This document shows positions 45,101 through 54,465 of a DNA stretch of 64,000 nt, one piece after another. Position 1 is the first letter of the stretch; each line of letters begins with the position of its first letter. A model generated the notes under the pieces. It searched no databases. It saw only the letters and a list, made by a program, of their open reading frames with translations, and was not told the DNA's origin. Made by a program: the position numbers and the translations under genes. The stretch is from an uncultured Bacteroidota bacterium (GTDB lineage Bacteria; Bacteroidota; Bacteroidia; Chitinophagales; Chitinophagaceae), in contig CAILUU010000026.1 in NCBI GenBank assembly GCA_903837525.1, forward strand, positions 30,236-94,235. Reading direction: 5' to 3'.

Positions 45101-45900
45101 AACTAGTAAACCTAGGAAAAGTAAATGCCGAAATTAATTGGAACAGAAACGATGAGATAGGAGAGTTGGTAAATGAATATAATAAAATGGTAGGTAAGCT
45201 AGATTTTAGTGCAGCAGCCTTAGCTAAAAGCGAACGAGAAGGGGCATGGAGAGAGATGGCAAGACAAGTGGCACATGAAATAAAAAATCCACTAACACCA
45301 ATGAAATTAAGTTTGCAATATTTGCAAAAAGCTATTGCCGAAAAGTCGAATAATGTGCATGAACTAACAGCAAGTGTGGCTAATACATTGGTTGAACAAA
45401 TTAATCACTTAAATCAAATAGCAGGGGAGTTTAGCCAATTTGCTAATATTGGTAATCCTAAAAAAGAGGTATTTGTGTTGAATGATGAGTTAAAACTTGT
45501 TTTGCAATTGCATTCTATGGCAGATAATGTTACTATCTTTTTTAACCCAATACAATCAAGTTGTAAAATTGAAGCCGATAAAACACAAATAAATAGACTA
45601 TTTAATAATTTAATTTTAAATGCTATTCAAGCGCAACAACAAAACAGCAATAGTATAATACGTATTGATGAAGAAATAAATGCAACAACAATTTTGGTAA
45701 AAATTAAAGATAATGGTACAGGTATACCTTATGAAAAGCAGTCTAAAATATTTACACCTAATTTTACCACTAAAACCTCTGGAACCGGTTTAGGGCTTGC
45801 CATGTGTAAAGGAATTGTTGAACAAAATAATGGTAAAATTTGGTTTGAAACCAAAGAAAACATTGGCACAATATTTTTTGTTGAATTGCCGTTACAATAA
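42148..45900 (+). CDS. Large membrane sensor histidine kinase, start codon ATA instead of ATG
   Basis: The frame is open from 42136 to 45900 with no ATG, GTG or TTG in its first part. The most likely start is ATA 42148 (ATA AAA ATA TCA), one base after the mazG stop, giving 1250 residues. A shorter start at TTG 42907 would discard the first membrane helix (residues 18-34) and the first extracytoplasmic domain. Several more helices follow, then a second extracytoplasmic region, a HAMP domain (RNDEIGELVNEYNKMVGKL) and the H-box AREMARQVAHEIKNPLTP-like segment with His 1043. The HATPase domain has NNLILNAIQAQQ, DNGTGIPYE and SGTGLGLAMCKGI. Either the ATG mutated or an AUA/AUU start is used. Confidence 0.85.
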   Translation: MKISLITTLLLRYTSKQFYWLILAAWLITISFLIDNYWSSNSSIEGVHKQIEKYIVQQENDFDKLIADTQRVKEITSNNFSPNFLATIAAKKYFCFFYSSTGRSNTNPLFWNTQLVLPSSEILSSIDSVGFVLLPNGYYVWKKKEQQGLLAVCLIPIKWNFFVQNEYLQNSFAVGVNIENEYGIDLAKGVINVHSKEGKSLFYLKNIAASTLFTNSFLSILLRLIAVFCVLIFINSIAKSFYSKYNFIVALVFLVGTIGLLRFLSYKFPIPFNLRQFELFDPTIYSSSAILKSLGDLLINTFLFIWISFFVRRYSQEYASKIKLNTQTQKWLLLSGCSVAFIFLTFNCANVIRSMISDSQVSFDIVNFFTLTKYSAIGFVIICSFTMAYFMLSQSIVQLLKKISPEPNLSFYLLISIFGLLYLSFKLIYSTSFFELIVLVWLLMYAFLLTKDTGLQKANKFYAVKLVRWLFLFSCSITLLIVLENTTKEIEKRKHYAETLASKTDPASTSLMSIMLTDFRNDFLSKNFERFKIEKENKFLKDSLLNGNFTSYTNKYDTKLFLFDKDEKPLFNTDTININELNVVLTTDAKPTSIPDLYYYDIAYDEYSYIGKKNIIDTGNNLLGYFYILANPKKNKSEALYPELFSKGKINGIENSSLYSFAVYNNFQLISNHNDYSFATKLAETDLPKEEFTLISKNGFDELWYKFSTKKIVIIARHNNFIIECITLFSYLFCIFLILSALFWLFNNLLHFEWSKLLKLQYLQFTIRSQIFGTIIFISVMSFLIIGVATILFFIKRYEDNNKERLSRTIKVMGNEAKTSLNELAIFDDVIKIYDEAYIKKLEQTIEKISSIHAADINLYDLEGNLKVSSLPIPYTKGILSTKMNPIAFYHLSNQKEIQYFGKENIGNLNFVSNYVPILDDSGNPYAFLNIPYFTSQSELKKEISNFLVTIINLNAFIFLIAGIVALFITNRITRSFSFISDKMKLVNLGKVNAEINWNRNDEIGELVNEYNKMVGKLDFSAAALAKSEREGAWREMARQVAHEIKNPLTPMKLSLQYLQKAIAEKSNNVHELTASVANTLVEQINHLNQIAGEFSQFANIGNPKKEVFVLNDELKLVLQLHSMADNVTIFFNPIQSSCKIEADKTQINRLFNNLILNAIQAQQQNSNSIIRIDEEINATTILVKIKDNGTGIPYEKQSKIFTPNFTTKTSGTGLGLAMCKGIVEQNNGKIWFETKENIGTIFFVELPLQ

Positions 45901-45907
45901 AGTTGTG

Positions 45908-45944
45908 CAAAAAAATTGCACTTTTTAAAAGTGCAATTTTTTTT
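45908..45944. terminator. Bidirectional terminator between the histidine kinase and E2 genes
   Basis: AAAAATTGCACTTTT pairs with AAAGTGCAATTTTT, with T-runs on both strands. The stem core GTGCAATT resembles the palindrome at 13080 but here gene ends face each other. Confidence 0.88.
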
Positions 45945-45949
45945 AGTTT

Positions 45950-47293
45950 CTAAATAGTTCTACTACTATCAAAATTTTCTAATTCTTTACTAACAGCATT
46001 TAAGAATGTACTGCCTAAAGCTCCATCAATAATTCTATGATCGTAGCTTAATGAAATGTACATCATATGGCGTATAGCAATACTATCACCTTGTGGAGTT
46101 TCAATAACCATAGGGCGTTTTTTAATAGCACCCACGGCCATAATTGCTACTTGAGGTTGATTAATGATTGGTGTACCCATTATGCTACCAAATGTGCCAA
46201 CGTTGGTTAAAGTAAATGTGCCACCAGTTGTATCATCTGGTTTTAGTTTACCCGAACGTGCTGCATTTGCTAAGCCATTAACTTGCTTGGTTAGGCCCAC
46301 CAAATTTAATTGATCTGCATTTTTAATAACTGGTACAATCAAATTTCCGGTAGGTAAAGCTGTAGCCATACCAATACCAATATCTTTTTTTACAATAATT
46401 TTATCATCAACAACACTGCTACTTAGCCAAGGGTATTTTTTAATGCACTTAACAATAGCTTCTATAAATAACGGAGTAAACGTTATTTTTTCACCTTCTC
46501 TTTTTTCAAAATCTTTCTTTACTTTTTCTCTCCATAAAACTAAATTAGTGACATCACACTCTGCAAAGCTGGTAACGTGTGGACTAGTATGCTTACTATC
46601 TACCATGTGTTTGGCAATTAGTTTTCGCATTCTATCCATTTCTATAACCTCTACATTAGCAGTAAAAACGGTTGGCGGTTGGTAAGTTGTTTGTTGATTA
46701 GTAGTTGTTGATTCTTGATTTACTGTAGCAGGCAATACTGTTGCTTGCTGAGTTTGAGTGGGCAAAACCCCTTTACTAACAGTTCCTTTATTAGCAACAT
46801 AAGCCAATATATCTTTTTTACTTACCCTTCCATCTTGCCCTGTACCAGGTATTTTTTCTAAATCACTCATGCTAATCCCTTCTTGTTGTGCAATATTTAA
46901 AACAAGAGGAGAGTAAAATCGAATTTCTGATTTTGATGTTGAAGGGTTAACAGTTTGGGTTGGTGTGTATGGAATATCTTCTACAACTTTTGCCTCTTCG
47001 TATTGTGGTTGTGGTGTAGGTGTTGGAGCCGAAGAAGTTACAGCAGCCGATGCAGCTACTCGTATTTTTGCAATGACAGTACCAATTGGTACTACATCAT
47101 TTTCATTAAATAAAAGTTGTTCAATTATACCTTCGGCAGTTGAGGGTACCTCACTATCTACTTTATCTGTAGCAATATCTAATAACGTTTCATCTTGCTT
47201 TATGGTATCGCCTGCTTTTTTGTGCCATTTTAAAATGGTGGCTTCCATAATACTTTCGCCTAATTTGGGCATTACTAAATCTATAAGTGACAT
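45950..47293 (-). CDS. 2-oxo acid dehydrogenase E2 (dihydrolipoamide acyltransferase)
   Basis: 447 residues in three domains. The lipoyl domain is at 1-77 with lipoyl-Lys 44 in DIATDKVDSEV. A linker and an E3/E1-binding domain follow (about 125-165, GQDGRVSKKDILAYV). The catalytic domain (about 215-447) has SYDHRIIDG, His 419 and Asp 423. The single lipoyl domain and LGESIMEATI start fit the branched-chain or 2-oxoglutarate class; the exact substrate is not decidable. E1 and E3 genes are not adjacent. Confidence 0.93.
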   Translation of the reverse strand: MSLIDLVMPKLGESIMEATILKWHKKAGDTIKQDETLLDIATDKVDSEVPSTAEGIIEQLLFNENDVVPIGTVIAKIRVAASAAVTSSAPTPTPQPQYEEAKVVEDIPYTPTQTVNPSTSKSEIRFYSPLVLNIAQQEGISMSDLEKIPGTGQDGRVSKKDILAYVANKGTVSKGVLPTQTQQATVLPATVNQESTTTNQQTTYQPPTVFTANVEVIEMDRMRKLIAKHMVDSKHTSPHVTSFAECDVTNLVLWREKVKKDFEKREGEKITFTPLFIEAIVKCIKKYPWLSSSVVDDKIIVKKDIGIGMATALPTGNLIVPVIKNADQLNLVGLTKQVNGLANAARSGKLKPDDTTGGTFTLTNVGTFGSIMGTPIINQPQVAIMAVGAIKKRPMVIETPQGDSIAIRHMMYISLSYDHRIIDGALGSTFLNAVSKELENFDSSRTI

Positions 47294-47514
47294 ACTCTAT
47301 ACTGTTAAAGTGTTTAATTTAATACGTTGTTTATTGGTATGCAGTACAAGGGAGCCCAGCCATGGCATGGACGATGCAACCAATAAAATTCTGTTGGTTA
47401 TATCAACTTTTCAGCAATCAATAATATGAGCAAATATAAATACTTATTTTGGAAAGAGGTATGGTTTTACGGTTACCAAACTTTCAAAGGTTGATAACCC
47501 ATTAGTAGTCAATT

Positions 47515-48792
47515 TTAAGAATGACTAAGTATAAATTGCCGTAACATATTTAACGCTGTTGTAGCGGTTAGTTTAATATTTTGTTGTCTATCAAATCTAA
47601 AATGTATTTTTTGTGTAACAATTTCACTTGCATTGCCAACCCCTATCCAAACGGTACCAACGGGTTTATCTGGCGTTTCGCCGCCTGGCCCCATAATGCC
47701 GCTAACGGCAATAGCATAATCTACATTTAAATTTTTTAGTGCACCTTTTGTCATTTGGGTAACCACACTTTCACTTACTGCACCTTTTGTTTCAAGTTCG
47801 GTTTTATTTACACTTAATAAATTTTCCTTAGCATCGTATGCGTAAGCAATTACACTGCCTTTGTAATAGGCGCTAGAGCCTGGCATAGCAGTTATTAAAT
47901 GCGATATGTAGCCGCCGGTACAGCTTTCGGCAGTACCAATGGTTTTGTTATTTTTTAGTAAGAGTTTTGCAACAACTTTTTCTATAGGCTCATCTTCATT
48001 GGTTACTAAATAATCCTTTACTAAATGTTGTAACGTTTCAAATTGTTTATGTACTTCGTTTTCAATTTGTGTTTTGTTATTTCCACTTGTTGTTAAGCGT
48101 AACCTTACCATACTATGATTGGGTAAGTAGGCTAGTTTTATTTGTGTAGGTAAATTTGTTTCAAAATCTTTAATTAGTTCGGCCAAAAAGCTTTCGCCAA
48201 CACCTGCGGTTACCAGTGTACGATGGGCAATATGCGGAAAACTAAATTGTTGTAATAATTTAGGAATAACTTCTTCTATCATTAAGCCTTGCATTTCAAA
48301 GGGAACGCCAGGTAAACTAATGAAGATTTTTTCCTTTGCTGGTCCATTTATATCGGTTGGGTTAGCTTTAGTGAACCACATGCCTGGTGCTGTGCCTCGT
48401 TTATTAAATAAAATAGTGCATGTGCTGGGTACTTCTGCCTGTTTTAAATTTCGATCAATTATGGGGCGTTTTAATTTTGTAAAAATATTCATAATATGTT
48501 CTTGCACTTCTTCATTCACCACCATTTCGCCATTAAAATAGCTACATAAAAGTGGTTTAGTTATATCATCTGCAGTGGGTCCAAGTCCGCCAGTAATAAG
48601 GATAATATCGGCATGTTTTTGCTCTTCGTCTAGGGCACTCCAAATTTCATCCCATACATCTCCCACAGCTACACGACGTTTTACAGCAATACCAACTTTG
48701 TTTAATTCTTGTGCCATCCAAGCACTGTTGGTATCAATTACTTGACCTATTAAAAGTTCGTCGCCAATGGTAATGATAGATGCGTTGTTCAT
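47515..48792 (-). CDS. cinA: CinA family protein (competence/damage-inducible; NMN deamidase)
   Basis: 425 residues with both parts. The N-terminal MoCF-like domain (ASIITIGDELLIGQVIDTNS, GGLGPTADDITKP) and the C-terminal deamidase domain (TAESCTGGYISHLIT, YAIAVSGIMGPGG) are present. Recycles NMN and may hydrolyse ADP-ribose, in NAD maintenance. Divergent from dacB. Confidence 0.94.
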   Translation of the reverse strand: MNNASIITIGDELLIGQVIDTNSAWMAQELNKVGIAVKRRVAVGDVWDEIWSALDEEQKHADIILITGGLGPTADDITKPLLCSYFNGEMVVNEEVQEHIMNIFTKLKRPIIDRNLKQAEVPSTCTILFNKRGTAPGMWFTKANPTDINGPAKEKIFISLPGVPFEMQGLMIEEVIPKLLQQFSFPHIAHRTLVTAGVGESFLAELIKDFETNLPTQIKLAYLPNHSMVRLRLTTSGNNKTQIENEVHKQFETLQHLVKDYLVTNEDEPIEKVVAKLLLKNNKTIGTAESCTGGYISHLITAMPGSSAYYKGSVIAYAYDAKENLLSVNKTELETKGAVSESVVTQMTKGALKNLNVDYAIAVSGIMGPGGETPDKPVGTVWIGVGNASEIVTQKIHFRFDRQQNIKLTATTALNMLRQFILSHS

Positions 48793-48823
48793 ATAATTTT
48801 AGCCTAATTTTACTGCAAGATAA

Positions 48824-50233
48824 ATGAATGAAATGAGAACAATTTTTTGTGTATTAAGTTTGTTTTTTTGTATAACAATTTTTGGGCAAGATGTTACTAT
48901 ACAAGTACAAAATGGAATTACTAACCTAGAAAAAGATCCTCAATTTAAACATGCTATTTTAAGCATGTATGTAGTAGATAGTAAAACGGGGAAAGTAGTT
49001 TTTGAAAAAAATAGCGAAGTAGGCTTAGCACCCGCAAGTTGCCAAAAAGTAATAACAAGTGCAAGTGCATTTGAGTTGTTGGGAAAGGAGTATAGGTATA
49101 AAACGGAGATTTATGCGGTTAAAAATAACGCACTTGATACTGCAAATAAAATTAGTATAATAGGATATGGCGATCCAACATTGGGTAGCTGGAGATATGA
49201 AAGTAATAAACCTGAAAAATTTATTGATGTAATTAATGAAGCTGTACGGAGAGAAAAATTAAACTCTCCAGTGGATATATATATTGATGATTTAAAATGG
49301 GGAACGCAAAGCATACCCAATGGTTGGATTTGGGAAGATATTGGAAATTACTATGGTGCAGGAGCTTTTTCATTTAATTGGAATGAAAATCAATATGATA
49401 TTTCTTTGCAGAGTGGAAATAAAGTTGGTGATGATACTTACTTTGGAAATAGGGGTGATGCAACTTTACACAGACTTTACATAAATGATGTAAAAACCGC
49501 ATCTGCCAAAACTGGGGATAATGCTTATGTTTATTTACCTGAAGTTGGGGCAAGAAAAATAATACGTGGAACTATACCTTTGTCTAAATCATCAATTATT
49601 ATTTCAGCTTCAGCTCAAAGTCCTGTTCAATTATTTTCAAAAGCTATCAAATTAATGTTTTTTAAAAATGTAATTAGCAAAAAGGAACATTTTAGTGAGT
49701 CTTTCAGCGAGTATGCTTACGATGAAATTACCTCAGAAAAAAAACTTTTAAACACCCATTATTCCCCACCCCTCGATTCCATCAACTATTGGTTTCTTAA
49801 AAAAAGTATAAACCTTTATGGTGAGGCGTTTCTAAAAACAATTGGCTACCAAAAAAAAGGAGTAGGGGCTACCGATACTGGCTTATCCATCATCAAATAC
49901 TTTTGGAAACAACGTGGTATAGATCCTAGTGCCATAAACATTATTGATGGCAGTGGACTATCACCAGCAAACCGAGTTACAACAAACGCTTTGGTTACTG
50001 TAATGCAATTTGCTAAAAAGCAAAATTGGTTTTCATCTTTTTATAATGCCTTACCCGATATGAATGGTATTAAAATGAAAGATGGTTACATAAGTGGCGT
50101 ACGAAGTTATACCGGTTACGTAAAAAGCAAAAGTGGTAACGACTATACCTTTGCTTTTATCGTAAATAATTTTGATGGCAGTGCCGCTACCGTTAAAGAA
50201 AAAATGTGGAAAGTATTGAATATATTGAAGTAG
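48824..50233 (+). CDS. dacB: D-alanyl-D-alanine carboxypeptidase/endopeptidase (PBP4)
   Basis: 469 residues with a signal peptide (about 1-21). The penicillin-binding motifs are SCQK at 72-75 (catalytic Ser 72), SGLSPAN for SxN, and KSKSGNDYTF in place of KTG, normal for this family. Periplasmic peptidoglycan trimming enzyme of the S13 family. Starts 31 bases from the divergent cinA. Confidence 0.92.
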   Translation: MNEMRTIFCVLSLFFCITIFGQDVTIQVQNGITNLEKDPQFKHAILSMYVVDSKTGKVVFEKNSEVGLAPASCQKVITSASAFELLGKEYRYKTEIYAVKNNALDTANKISIIGYGDPTLGSWRYESNKPEKFIDVINEAVRREKLNSPVDIYIDDLKWGTQSIPNGWIWEDIGNYYGAGAFSFNWNENQYDISLQSGNKVGDDTYFGNRGDATLHRLYINDVKTASAKTGDNAYVYLPEVGARKIIRGTIPLSKSSIIISASAQSPVQLFSKAIKLMFFKNVISKKEHFSESFSEYAYDEITSEKKLLNTHYSPPLDSINYWFLKKSINLYGEAFLKTIGYQKKGVGATDTGLSIIKYFWKQRGIDPSAINIIDGSGLSPANRVTTNALVTVMQFAKKQNWFSSFYNALPDMNGIKMKDGYISGVRSYTGYVKSKSGNDYTFAFIVNNFDGSAATVKEKMWKVLNILK

Positions 50234-50296
50234 TTAAAAGAAATTGTTTTTAAGTAGTGTAATTAGCGTTATTTCGTGTAACAAAAACTTTAGATT

Positions 50297-50731
50297 ATGG
50301 AAGATCAAAATTTTAAAAATCATACAAGGTTCGTGCCTCTGTTTCATTATGTAGCATTTAGTGCAGTATTATTCTCATTTGTACTAAGTGTTATTTATTT
50401 TATAAAAACGATATTAAACGAAAGTGGGAGAGTGCATGGTTTAGCAGCGTTAGCCTTATGTACAGCTGTAATTTTGGCATTGTGGTTTACCCGTTCTTTT
50501 GCCTTAAAAGCACAAGACAGAGCCATAAGAGCCGAGGAAAATTTACGCTACTTTGCCCTAACCGGAAATTTATTAGATACCAAATTAAGCTTGAGCCAAA
50601 TTGTAGCTTTACGCTTTGCTCCAAATAACGAGTTTGTAGATTTAGCTCACAGAGCAGTTCAAGAAAATTTATCGGTCAAAGAAATAAAAATGGCAATAAA
50701 ACACTGGAAAGCAGATTATAATAGAGTGTAA
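50297..50731 (+). CDS. DUF6526-like membrane protein
   Basis: 144 residues. Two membrane helices (about 14-35 and 48-66) and a C-terminal helical cytosolic part with RAEENLRYFALTG and LSLSQIVALRFAPNNEFVDL. Pattern matches a widespread Bacteroidota family of unknown function (DUF6526, from memory). Followed by a strong terminator. Confidence 0.78.
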   Translation: MEDQNFKNHTRFVPLFHYVAFSAVLFSFVLSVIYFIKTILNESGRVHGLAALALCTAVILALWFTRSFALKAQDRAIRAEENLRYFALTGNLLDTKLSLSQIVALRFAPNNEFVDLAHRAVQENLSVKEIKMAIKHWKADYNRV

Positions 50732-50737
50732 ATAACA

Positions 50738-50766
50738 AAAGCCATACTATTTTGTAGTATGGCTTT
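50738..50766 (+). terminator. Terminator after the DUF6526-like gene
   Basis: AAAGCCATACTA / TAGTATGGCTTT, loop TTTTG. Short T-run, but the stem is perfect; also usable for the convergent DoxX gene. Confidence 0.8.
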
Positions 50767-50783
50767 GAATATAAATATTTCTT

Positions 50784-51191
50784 TTATTTCCCCATCATAC
50801 CATCTACGCTTACTTTACCAGGGCCTACAATTAACAACACTAAATAACCAGCCAAGTAAAGGCAAACAGTTTCGCCATTGCCGAATGTATCACCATTATG
50901 TACCTTAAATAATGCTACCAACATTGCAATAATTAAGGGTATGCTAGAAAGCCTAGTAAATAAACCCATTATAATAAATAGAGAACAGAAAAATTCTGCA
51001 AATATTATTAATACTGCACTTACCCTATTTCCCATGCCTAATAAACTAGGCATATTATTTACCGTTTCGTTAAAATGTGTTAGTTTTTGAAAGCCATGGT
51101 TAATCATTAAAATGCCTATGCCTAATCGTAATGCTAACATTGCAGTATTAAATGCACCAGCAGAGTATTTTGTTGATAATAGTTTTCTCAT
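50784..51191 (-). CDS. DoxX family membrane protein
   Basis: 135 residues with four membrane helices. Typical LALRLGIGILMINHGFQKL, RVSAVLIIFAEFFCSLFIIM and GETVCLYLAGYLVLLIVGPG. DoxX proteins are linked to thiol or quinone redox homeostasis in some bacteria. Unrelated in detail to the DoxX-like pair at 27 kb. Confidence 0.9.
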   Translation of the reverse strand: MRKLLSTKYSAGAFNTAMLALRLGIGILMINHGFQKLTHFNETVNNMPSLLGMGNRVSAVLIIFAEFFCSLFIIMGLFTRLSSIPLIIAMLVALFKVHNGDTFGNGETVCLYLAGYLVLLIVGPGKVSVDGMMGK

Positions 51192-51304
51192 AATTTTATT
51201 TTTTATAAAGGTAATAGTTTTATCAAATTATTAACATCATTTTTAAAGTCCTTAATAGTTAACATTTTAGTTTTCCACTTATACACAAACGTTTTGGAAC
51301 AATG

Positions 51305-51335
51305 TTTGTATTAAAAACATTAATAACTACTTTTA
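51305..51335 (+). promoter_or_regulatory. Promoter of the TPR/outer-membrane protein unit
   Basis: TTTG at 51305-51308, 19 bases, then TACTTTTA at 51328-51335 (last base off consensus). Leader of about 25 bases before ATG 51367. Confidence 0.6.
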
Positions 51336-51366
51336 CCTTAATAATAATAATTTTGAATTTATACGT

Positions 51367-54300
51367 ATGATAAAGCATAAAATTCTATTAACCCTACTTG
51401 TTACATTTATAGGCTATAAATCTTTTTCCCAGGCCTCTTATGTAAATATTGATATAGAAAAAAAATACAAAGAAGCTAAAGAATTATTTGTTAAAGAGCA
51501 ATTTGCACTTGCCTATCCTTTACTGAAAGAGCTTAAGCAACAATATGCCGATAATACTATTAGCGATCATACCTACATTAACGATGATGTAAATTATTAT
51601 TATGTAGTTTGTCAGCTAAAATTAAAACATCAAGTAGCCGAAAAAGAGGCTAGGCGTTATGTTGATGTTGTTGCTAACGAGCCACGTAGGCAATTAATGA
51701 GTTATCATTTAGCGAAATATTATTTTTTGCAAGATGATTTTAGTAATGCAATAAATTATTACGAAAGAACAGCTTTAGATAATATAAGTAATGAAGAAAT
51801 TGCCGATGTAAAATTTGAAAAAGCCTATTGCTATTTTAATTTAAAAAACTTTGATCAAACAAAACCACTGTTTGAAGAAGTTACCCAACTAAACGATAAT
51901 AAATACTTTATTCCTGCAAATTATTATTATGGCTTTTTATGTTATAAAGATAAAGAGTACAACAAAGCATTAAGTGCATTTAGGTTAGTAGAAACTGTAG
52001 AAGAATATAAAGGAGTTGTTCCCTACTACATAGCCGAAATATTATATTTTGAAGGTAAAAGAGACGAGGCATTACGCTACGGCGAAAGTGTATTAGCAAG
52101 AGGAGGAAATTTAGTTTACCAAAGCGAAATGAATTTATTAATTGGTCAACTATATTTTGAAAAGAAAAATTTTGTAAAAGCTTTGCCTTTGTTAGAAGCT
52201 TATGTAAACAGTAGCGATAAAGTAGATAAAGAAATTTTATACGAACTAAGTTTTTGCTATTACAATGCTAATAATTTACCAAAAGCAATAGAGGGCTTTA
52301 AACAATTAAGCAACGAAAAAGATAGCATGGGGCAAAATAGTATGTATTTGCTTGGCGATTGTTATTTACGTAACAATCAAAAAGAAAATGCCCGTAATGC
52401 TTTTCAATACTGCGCTTACAACAATAGCAATGCAACACAACAAAAAGTATCAAGGTTTATTTATGCTAAATTATCATACGAATTGGGTTATCAGGATGTA
52501 GCCTTAAATGAAATGAAAAAATATTTAAACGATTATCCTAATAGTGAGTATGATACTGAGGCGAAAGAAATTCTTGTTAGTTTATTGGCTAATACAAATA
52601 ATTTTAGAGAGGCATTAGAATTATACGAATCGTTTGGGACACCCACACCAAGTATGCGTAAAGTTTATCCTAAAATTTTATACGGCAGGGCAGTCGAATT
52701 TATTAACGATCAACAACTAACCAAAGCAGATGAATTGCTAAATCAGGTATTAGCCGATGCCAATGTTGGTTCAATAACACCTTATGCAAATTTTTGGAAA
52801 GGCGAAATTGCGTACCGCAATAATAAATATGATGAAGCTATTCGTTATTTAAGTTTGTATGTACAAAGTAATGCACCAACACAGGGAGAGGCAAACCCAA
52901 CAGCTGCAAAATATAATTTAGGCTATAGTTTGCTTAAAAAAGAAAATTATAGCAAAGCCTTAGCCTTTTTTGAACAAATAACAAAAATAGTATCGGTTAC
53001 TTCACCTGCAATAGAGCAAGATGCTTATCTACGTAGTGCTGATTGTTATTTTATGCTTAAAGAGTATGCTAAAGCAAATGCCTTGTACGATAATGTTATT
53101 AATAACACACTAGCACAAGGTGATTATGCCTTATTTCAAAAAGCAATGATTGCTGGAGTCAAAAATTCATCGGAACGTATTAAAATTTTAAATACGCTTA
53201 CCCGACAATATCCTACCAGTTATTTGGTGCCCGATGTTAATATGGAAATTGCCAACACGTATATGGAAGATGAAAAATTTAGAGACGCTATTCCATATTT
53301 AGATAAAATTTTGGTTGATGCAAATGCTGTAAATCTTTATCCAAAAGCATATTTAAAATTAGGGTTGTGTTATTATAATATAGATAAGAATAAAGAGGCG
53401 TTAAATAATTATCAATCATTAATACGCAACTATCCACAATCGACAGAGGCTGATGATGCATTAGATAATATAAAAAATATTTATATAGAAGAAGGAAGAC
53501 CGAATGAATATGTAGAGTTGATGCGTAAAAATGGTAAAAATATTTCTGTTACAGAGGCTGATTCATTAACTTATACTGCAGCCTTATTAAAATATAATAG
53601 TAATGATTGTGTAAATGCAATTAATAGGTTTACAAACTACCTTAATCAATTCCCTACTGGGTCGTATGCTTTAGAAGCTAATTTTTTCATAAGCGAATGT
53701 TTTTTAAACAATAAAGATTGGTCAAATGCTTTAGTGGGATATACTTATGTGAATAATAAAGGATATAGTAGATATTTTGAAAAAGCAACAGCAGAAGCAG
53801 CGCAAATAAATTATTTTGAATTAAAAAATTATGTAGAAGCAAAACGATTTTTTCAATCCTTAAATACCGGAGCTACAACACAAGAAAATAAATTAGCAGC
53901 ATTAAGAGGATTAGTGCGCTGCAATTATTTATTAAAAGATTATGCCCAAGCAAAGGAAGGAGCTAAAGAATTATTAACTAAAAAAGGTATTAGTACAGAT
54001 GATAAGTCAATTGCGTATTTAGTATTGGGTAAATCGCAACAAATAAATAACGATTATGCAGCAGCTATTGCCTCTTTTAAAAGCTGTGCTACTATAAATA
54101 AAACAGCCTGGGGTGCAGAGGCTAGATACGAAATAGCTAATTGCCAGTTTACACAAAATAATTTAACGGCAGCAGAAAAGGCAGCATTAGCAACAATTAA
54201 GGAAACAGGTAGTTACGATTTATGGGTTACCAAAAGCTATATTTTATTAGGAGATGTTTTTCTGCAACAAAAGGATTACTTTAATGCAAAAGCTACCTAC

Positions 54301-54405
54301 GAAAGTGTAGCAAAAAATGCAGCAATTGTTGAATTAAAGAGTGAAGCACAACAAAAATTAGATAAAGCTATAGCGGAAGAAAAAATAAATTCAAAAATTA
54401 ATTAA
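51367..54405 (+). CDS. Large secreted tetratricopeptide-repeat protein
   Basis: 1012 residues. A signal peptide (about 1-22, GYKSFSQA) is followed by about 20 or more TPR-like units to the C-terminus. Clear ones are FALAYPLLKELKQQYADN, NALSAFRLVETVEEYKG-type, YDEAIRYLSLYVQ, NKEALNNYQSLIRNYPQS and DYFNAKATYESVAKN. Likely a periplasmic scaffold. Paired with the outer-membrane barrel gene after a short spacer holding a GC-rich repeat, so the two probably act together. Confidence 0.88.
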   Translation: MIKHKILLTLLVTFIGYKSFSQASYVNIDIEKKYKEAKELFVKEQFALAYPLLKELKQQYADNTISDHTYINDDVNYYYVVCQLKLKHQVAEKEARRYVDVVANEPRRQLMSYHLAKYYFLQDDFSNAINYYERTALDNISNEEIADVKFEKAYCYFNLKNFDQTKPLFEEVTQLNDNKYFIPANYYYGFLCYKDKEYNKALSAFRLVETVEEYKGVVPYYIAEILYFEGKRDEALRYGESVLARGGNLVYQSEMNLLIGQLYFEKKNFVKALPLLEAYVNSSDKVDKEILYELSFCYYNANNLPKAIEGFKQLSNEKDSMGQNSMYLLGDCYLRNNQKENARNAFQYCAYNNSNATQQKVSRFIYAKLSYELGYQDVALNEMKKYLNDYPNSEYDTEAKEILVSLLANTNNFREALELYESFGTPTPSMRKVYPKILYGRAVEFINDQQLTKADELLNQVLADANVGSITPYANFWKGEIAYRNNKYDEAIRYLSLYVQSNAPTQGEANPTAAKYNLGYSLLKKENYSKALAFFEQITKIVSVTSPAIEQDAYLRSADCYFMLKEYAKANALYDNVINNTLAQGDYALFQKAMIAGVKNSSERIKILNTLTRQYPTSYLVPDVNMEIANTYMEDEKFRDAIPYLDKILVDANAVNLYPKAYLKLGLCYYNIDKNKEALNNYQSLIRNYPQSTEADDALDNIKNIYIEEGRPNEYVELMRKNGKNISVTEADSLTYTAALLKYNSNDCVNAINRFTNYLNQFPTGSYALEANFFISECFLNNKDWSNALVGYTYVNNKGYSRYFEKATAEAAQINYFELKNYVEAKRFFQSLNTGATTQENKLAALRGLVRCNYLLKDYAQAKEGAKELLTKKGISTDDKSIAYLVLGKSQQINNDYAAAIASFKSCATINKTAWGAEARYEIANCQFTQNNLTAAEKAALATIKETGSYDLWVTKSYILLGDVFLQQKDYFNAKATYESVAKNAAIVELKSEAQQKLDKAIAEEKINSKIN

Positions 54406-54432
54406 CCCCTAAATCCCCAGTAGGGGACTTTG
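54406..54432 (+). repeat. GC-rich hairpin repeat between TPR and outer-membrane genes
   Basis: CCCCTAAATCCCCAGTAGGG then GACTTTG: CCCC pairs with GGGG around AGTA. Same family as the copies in the rpoB-rpoC spacer. It lies within the first codons of a longer alternative frame, which argues for the ATG at 54466. Confidence 0.65.
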
Positions 54433-54465
54433 AAAACCCAATTAGTAGGACTTAAATTTTTTATA

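Noticed and set aside
45908..45944. Second operator like the palindrome at 13080
   Set aside because: It has T-runs on both sides and lies between two convergent gene ends, so it is a terminator.
54430..54465. TTG start of the outer-membrane barrel protein
   Set aside because: It lies in the GC-rich repeat and puts extra residues before a clean signal peptide that starts at ATG 54466.
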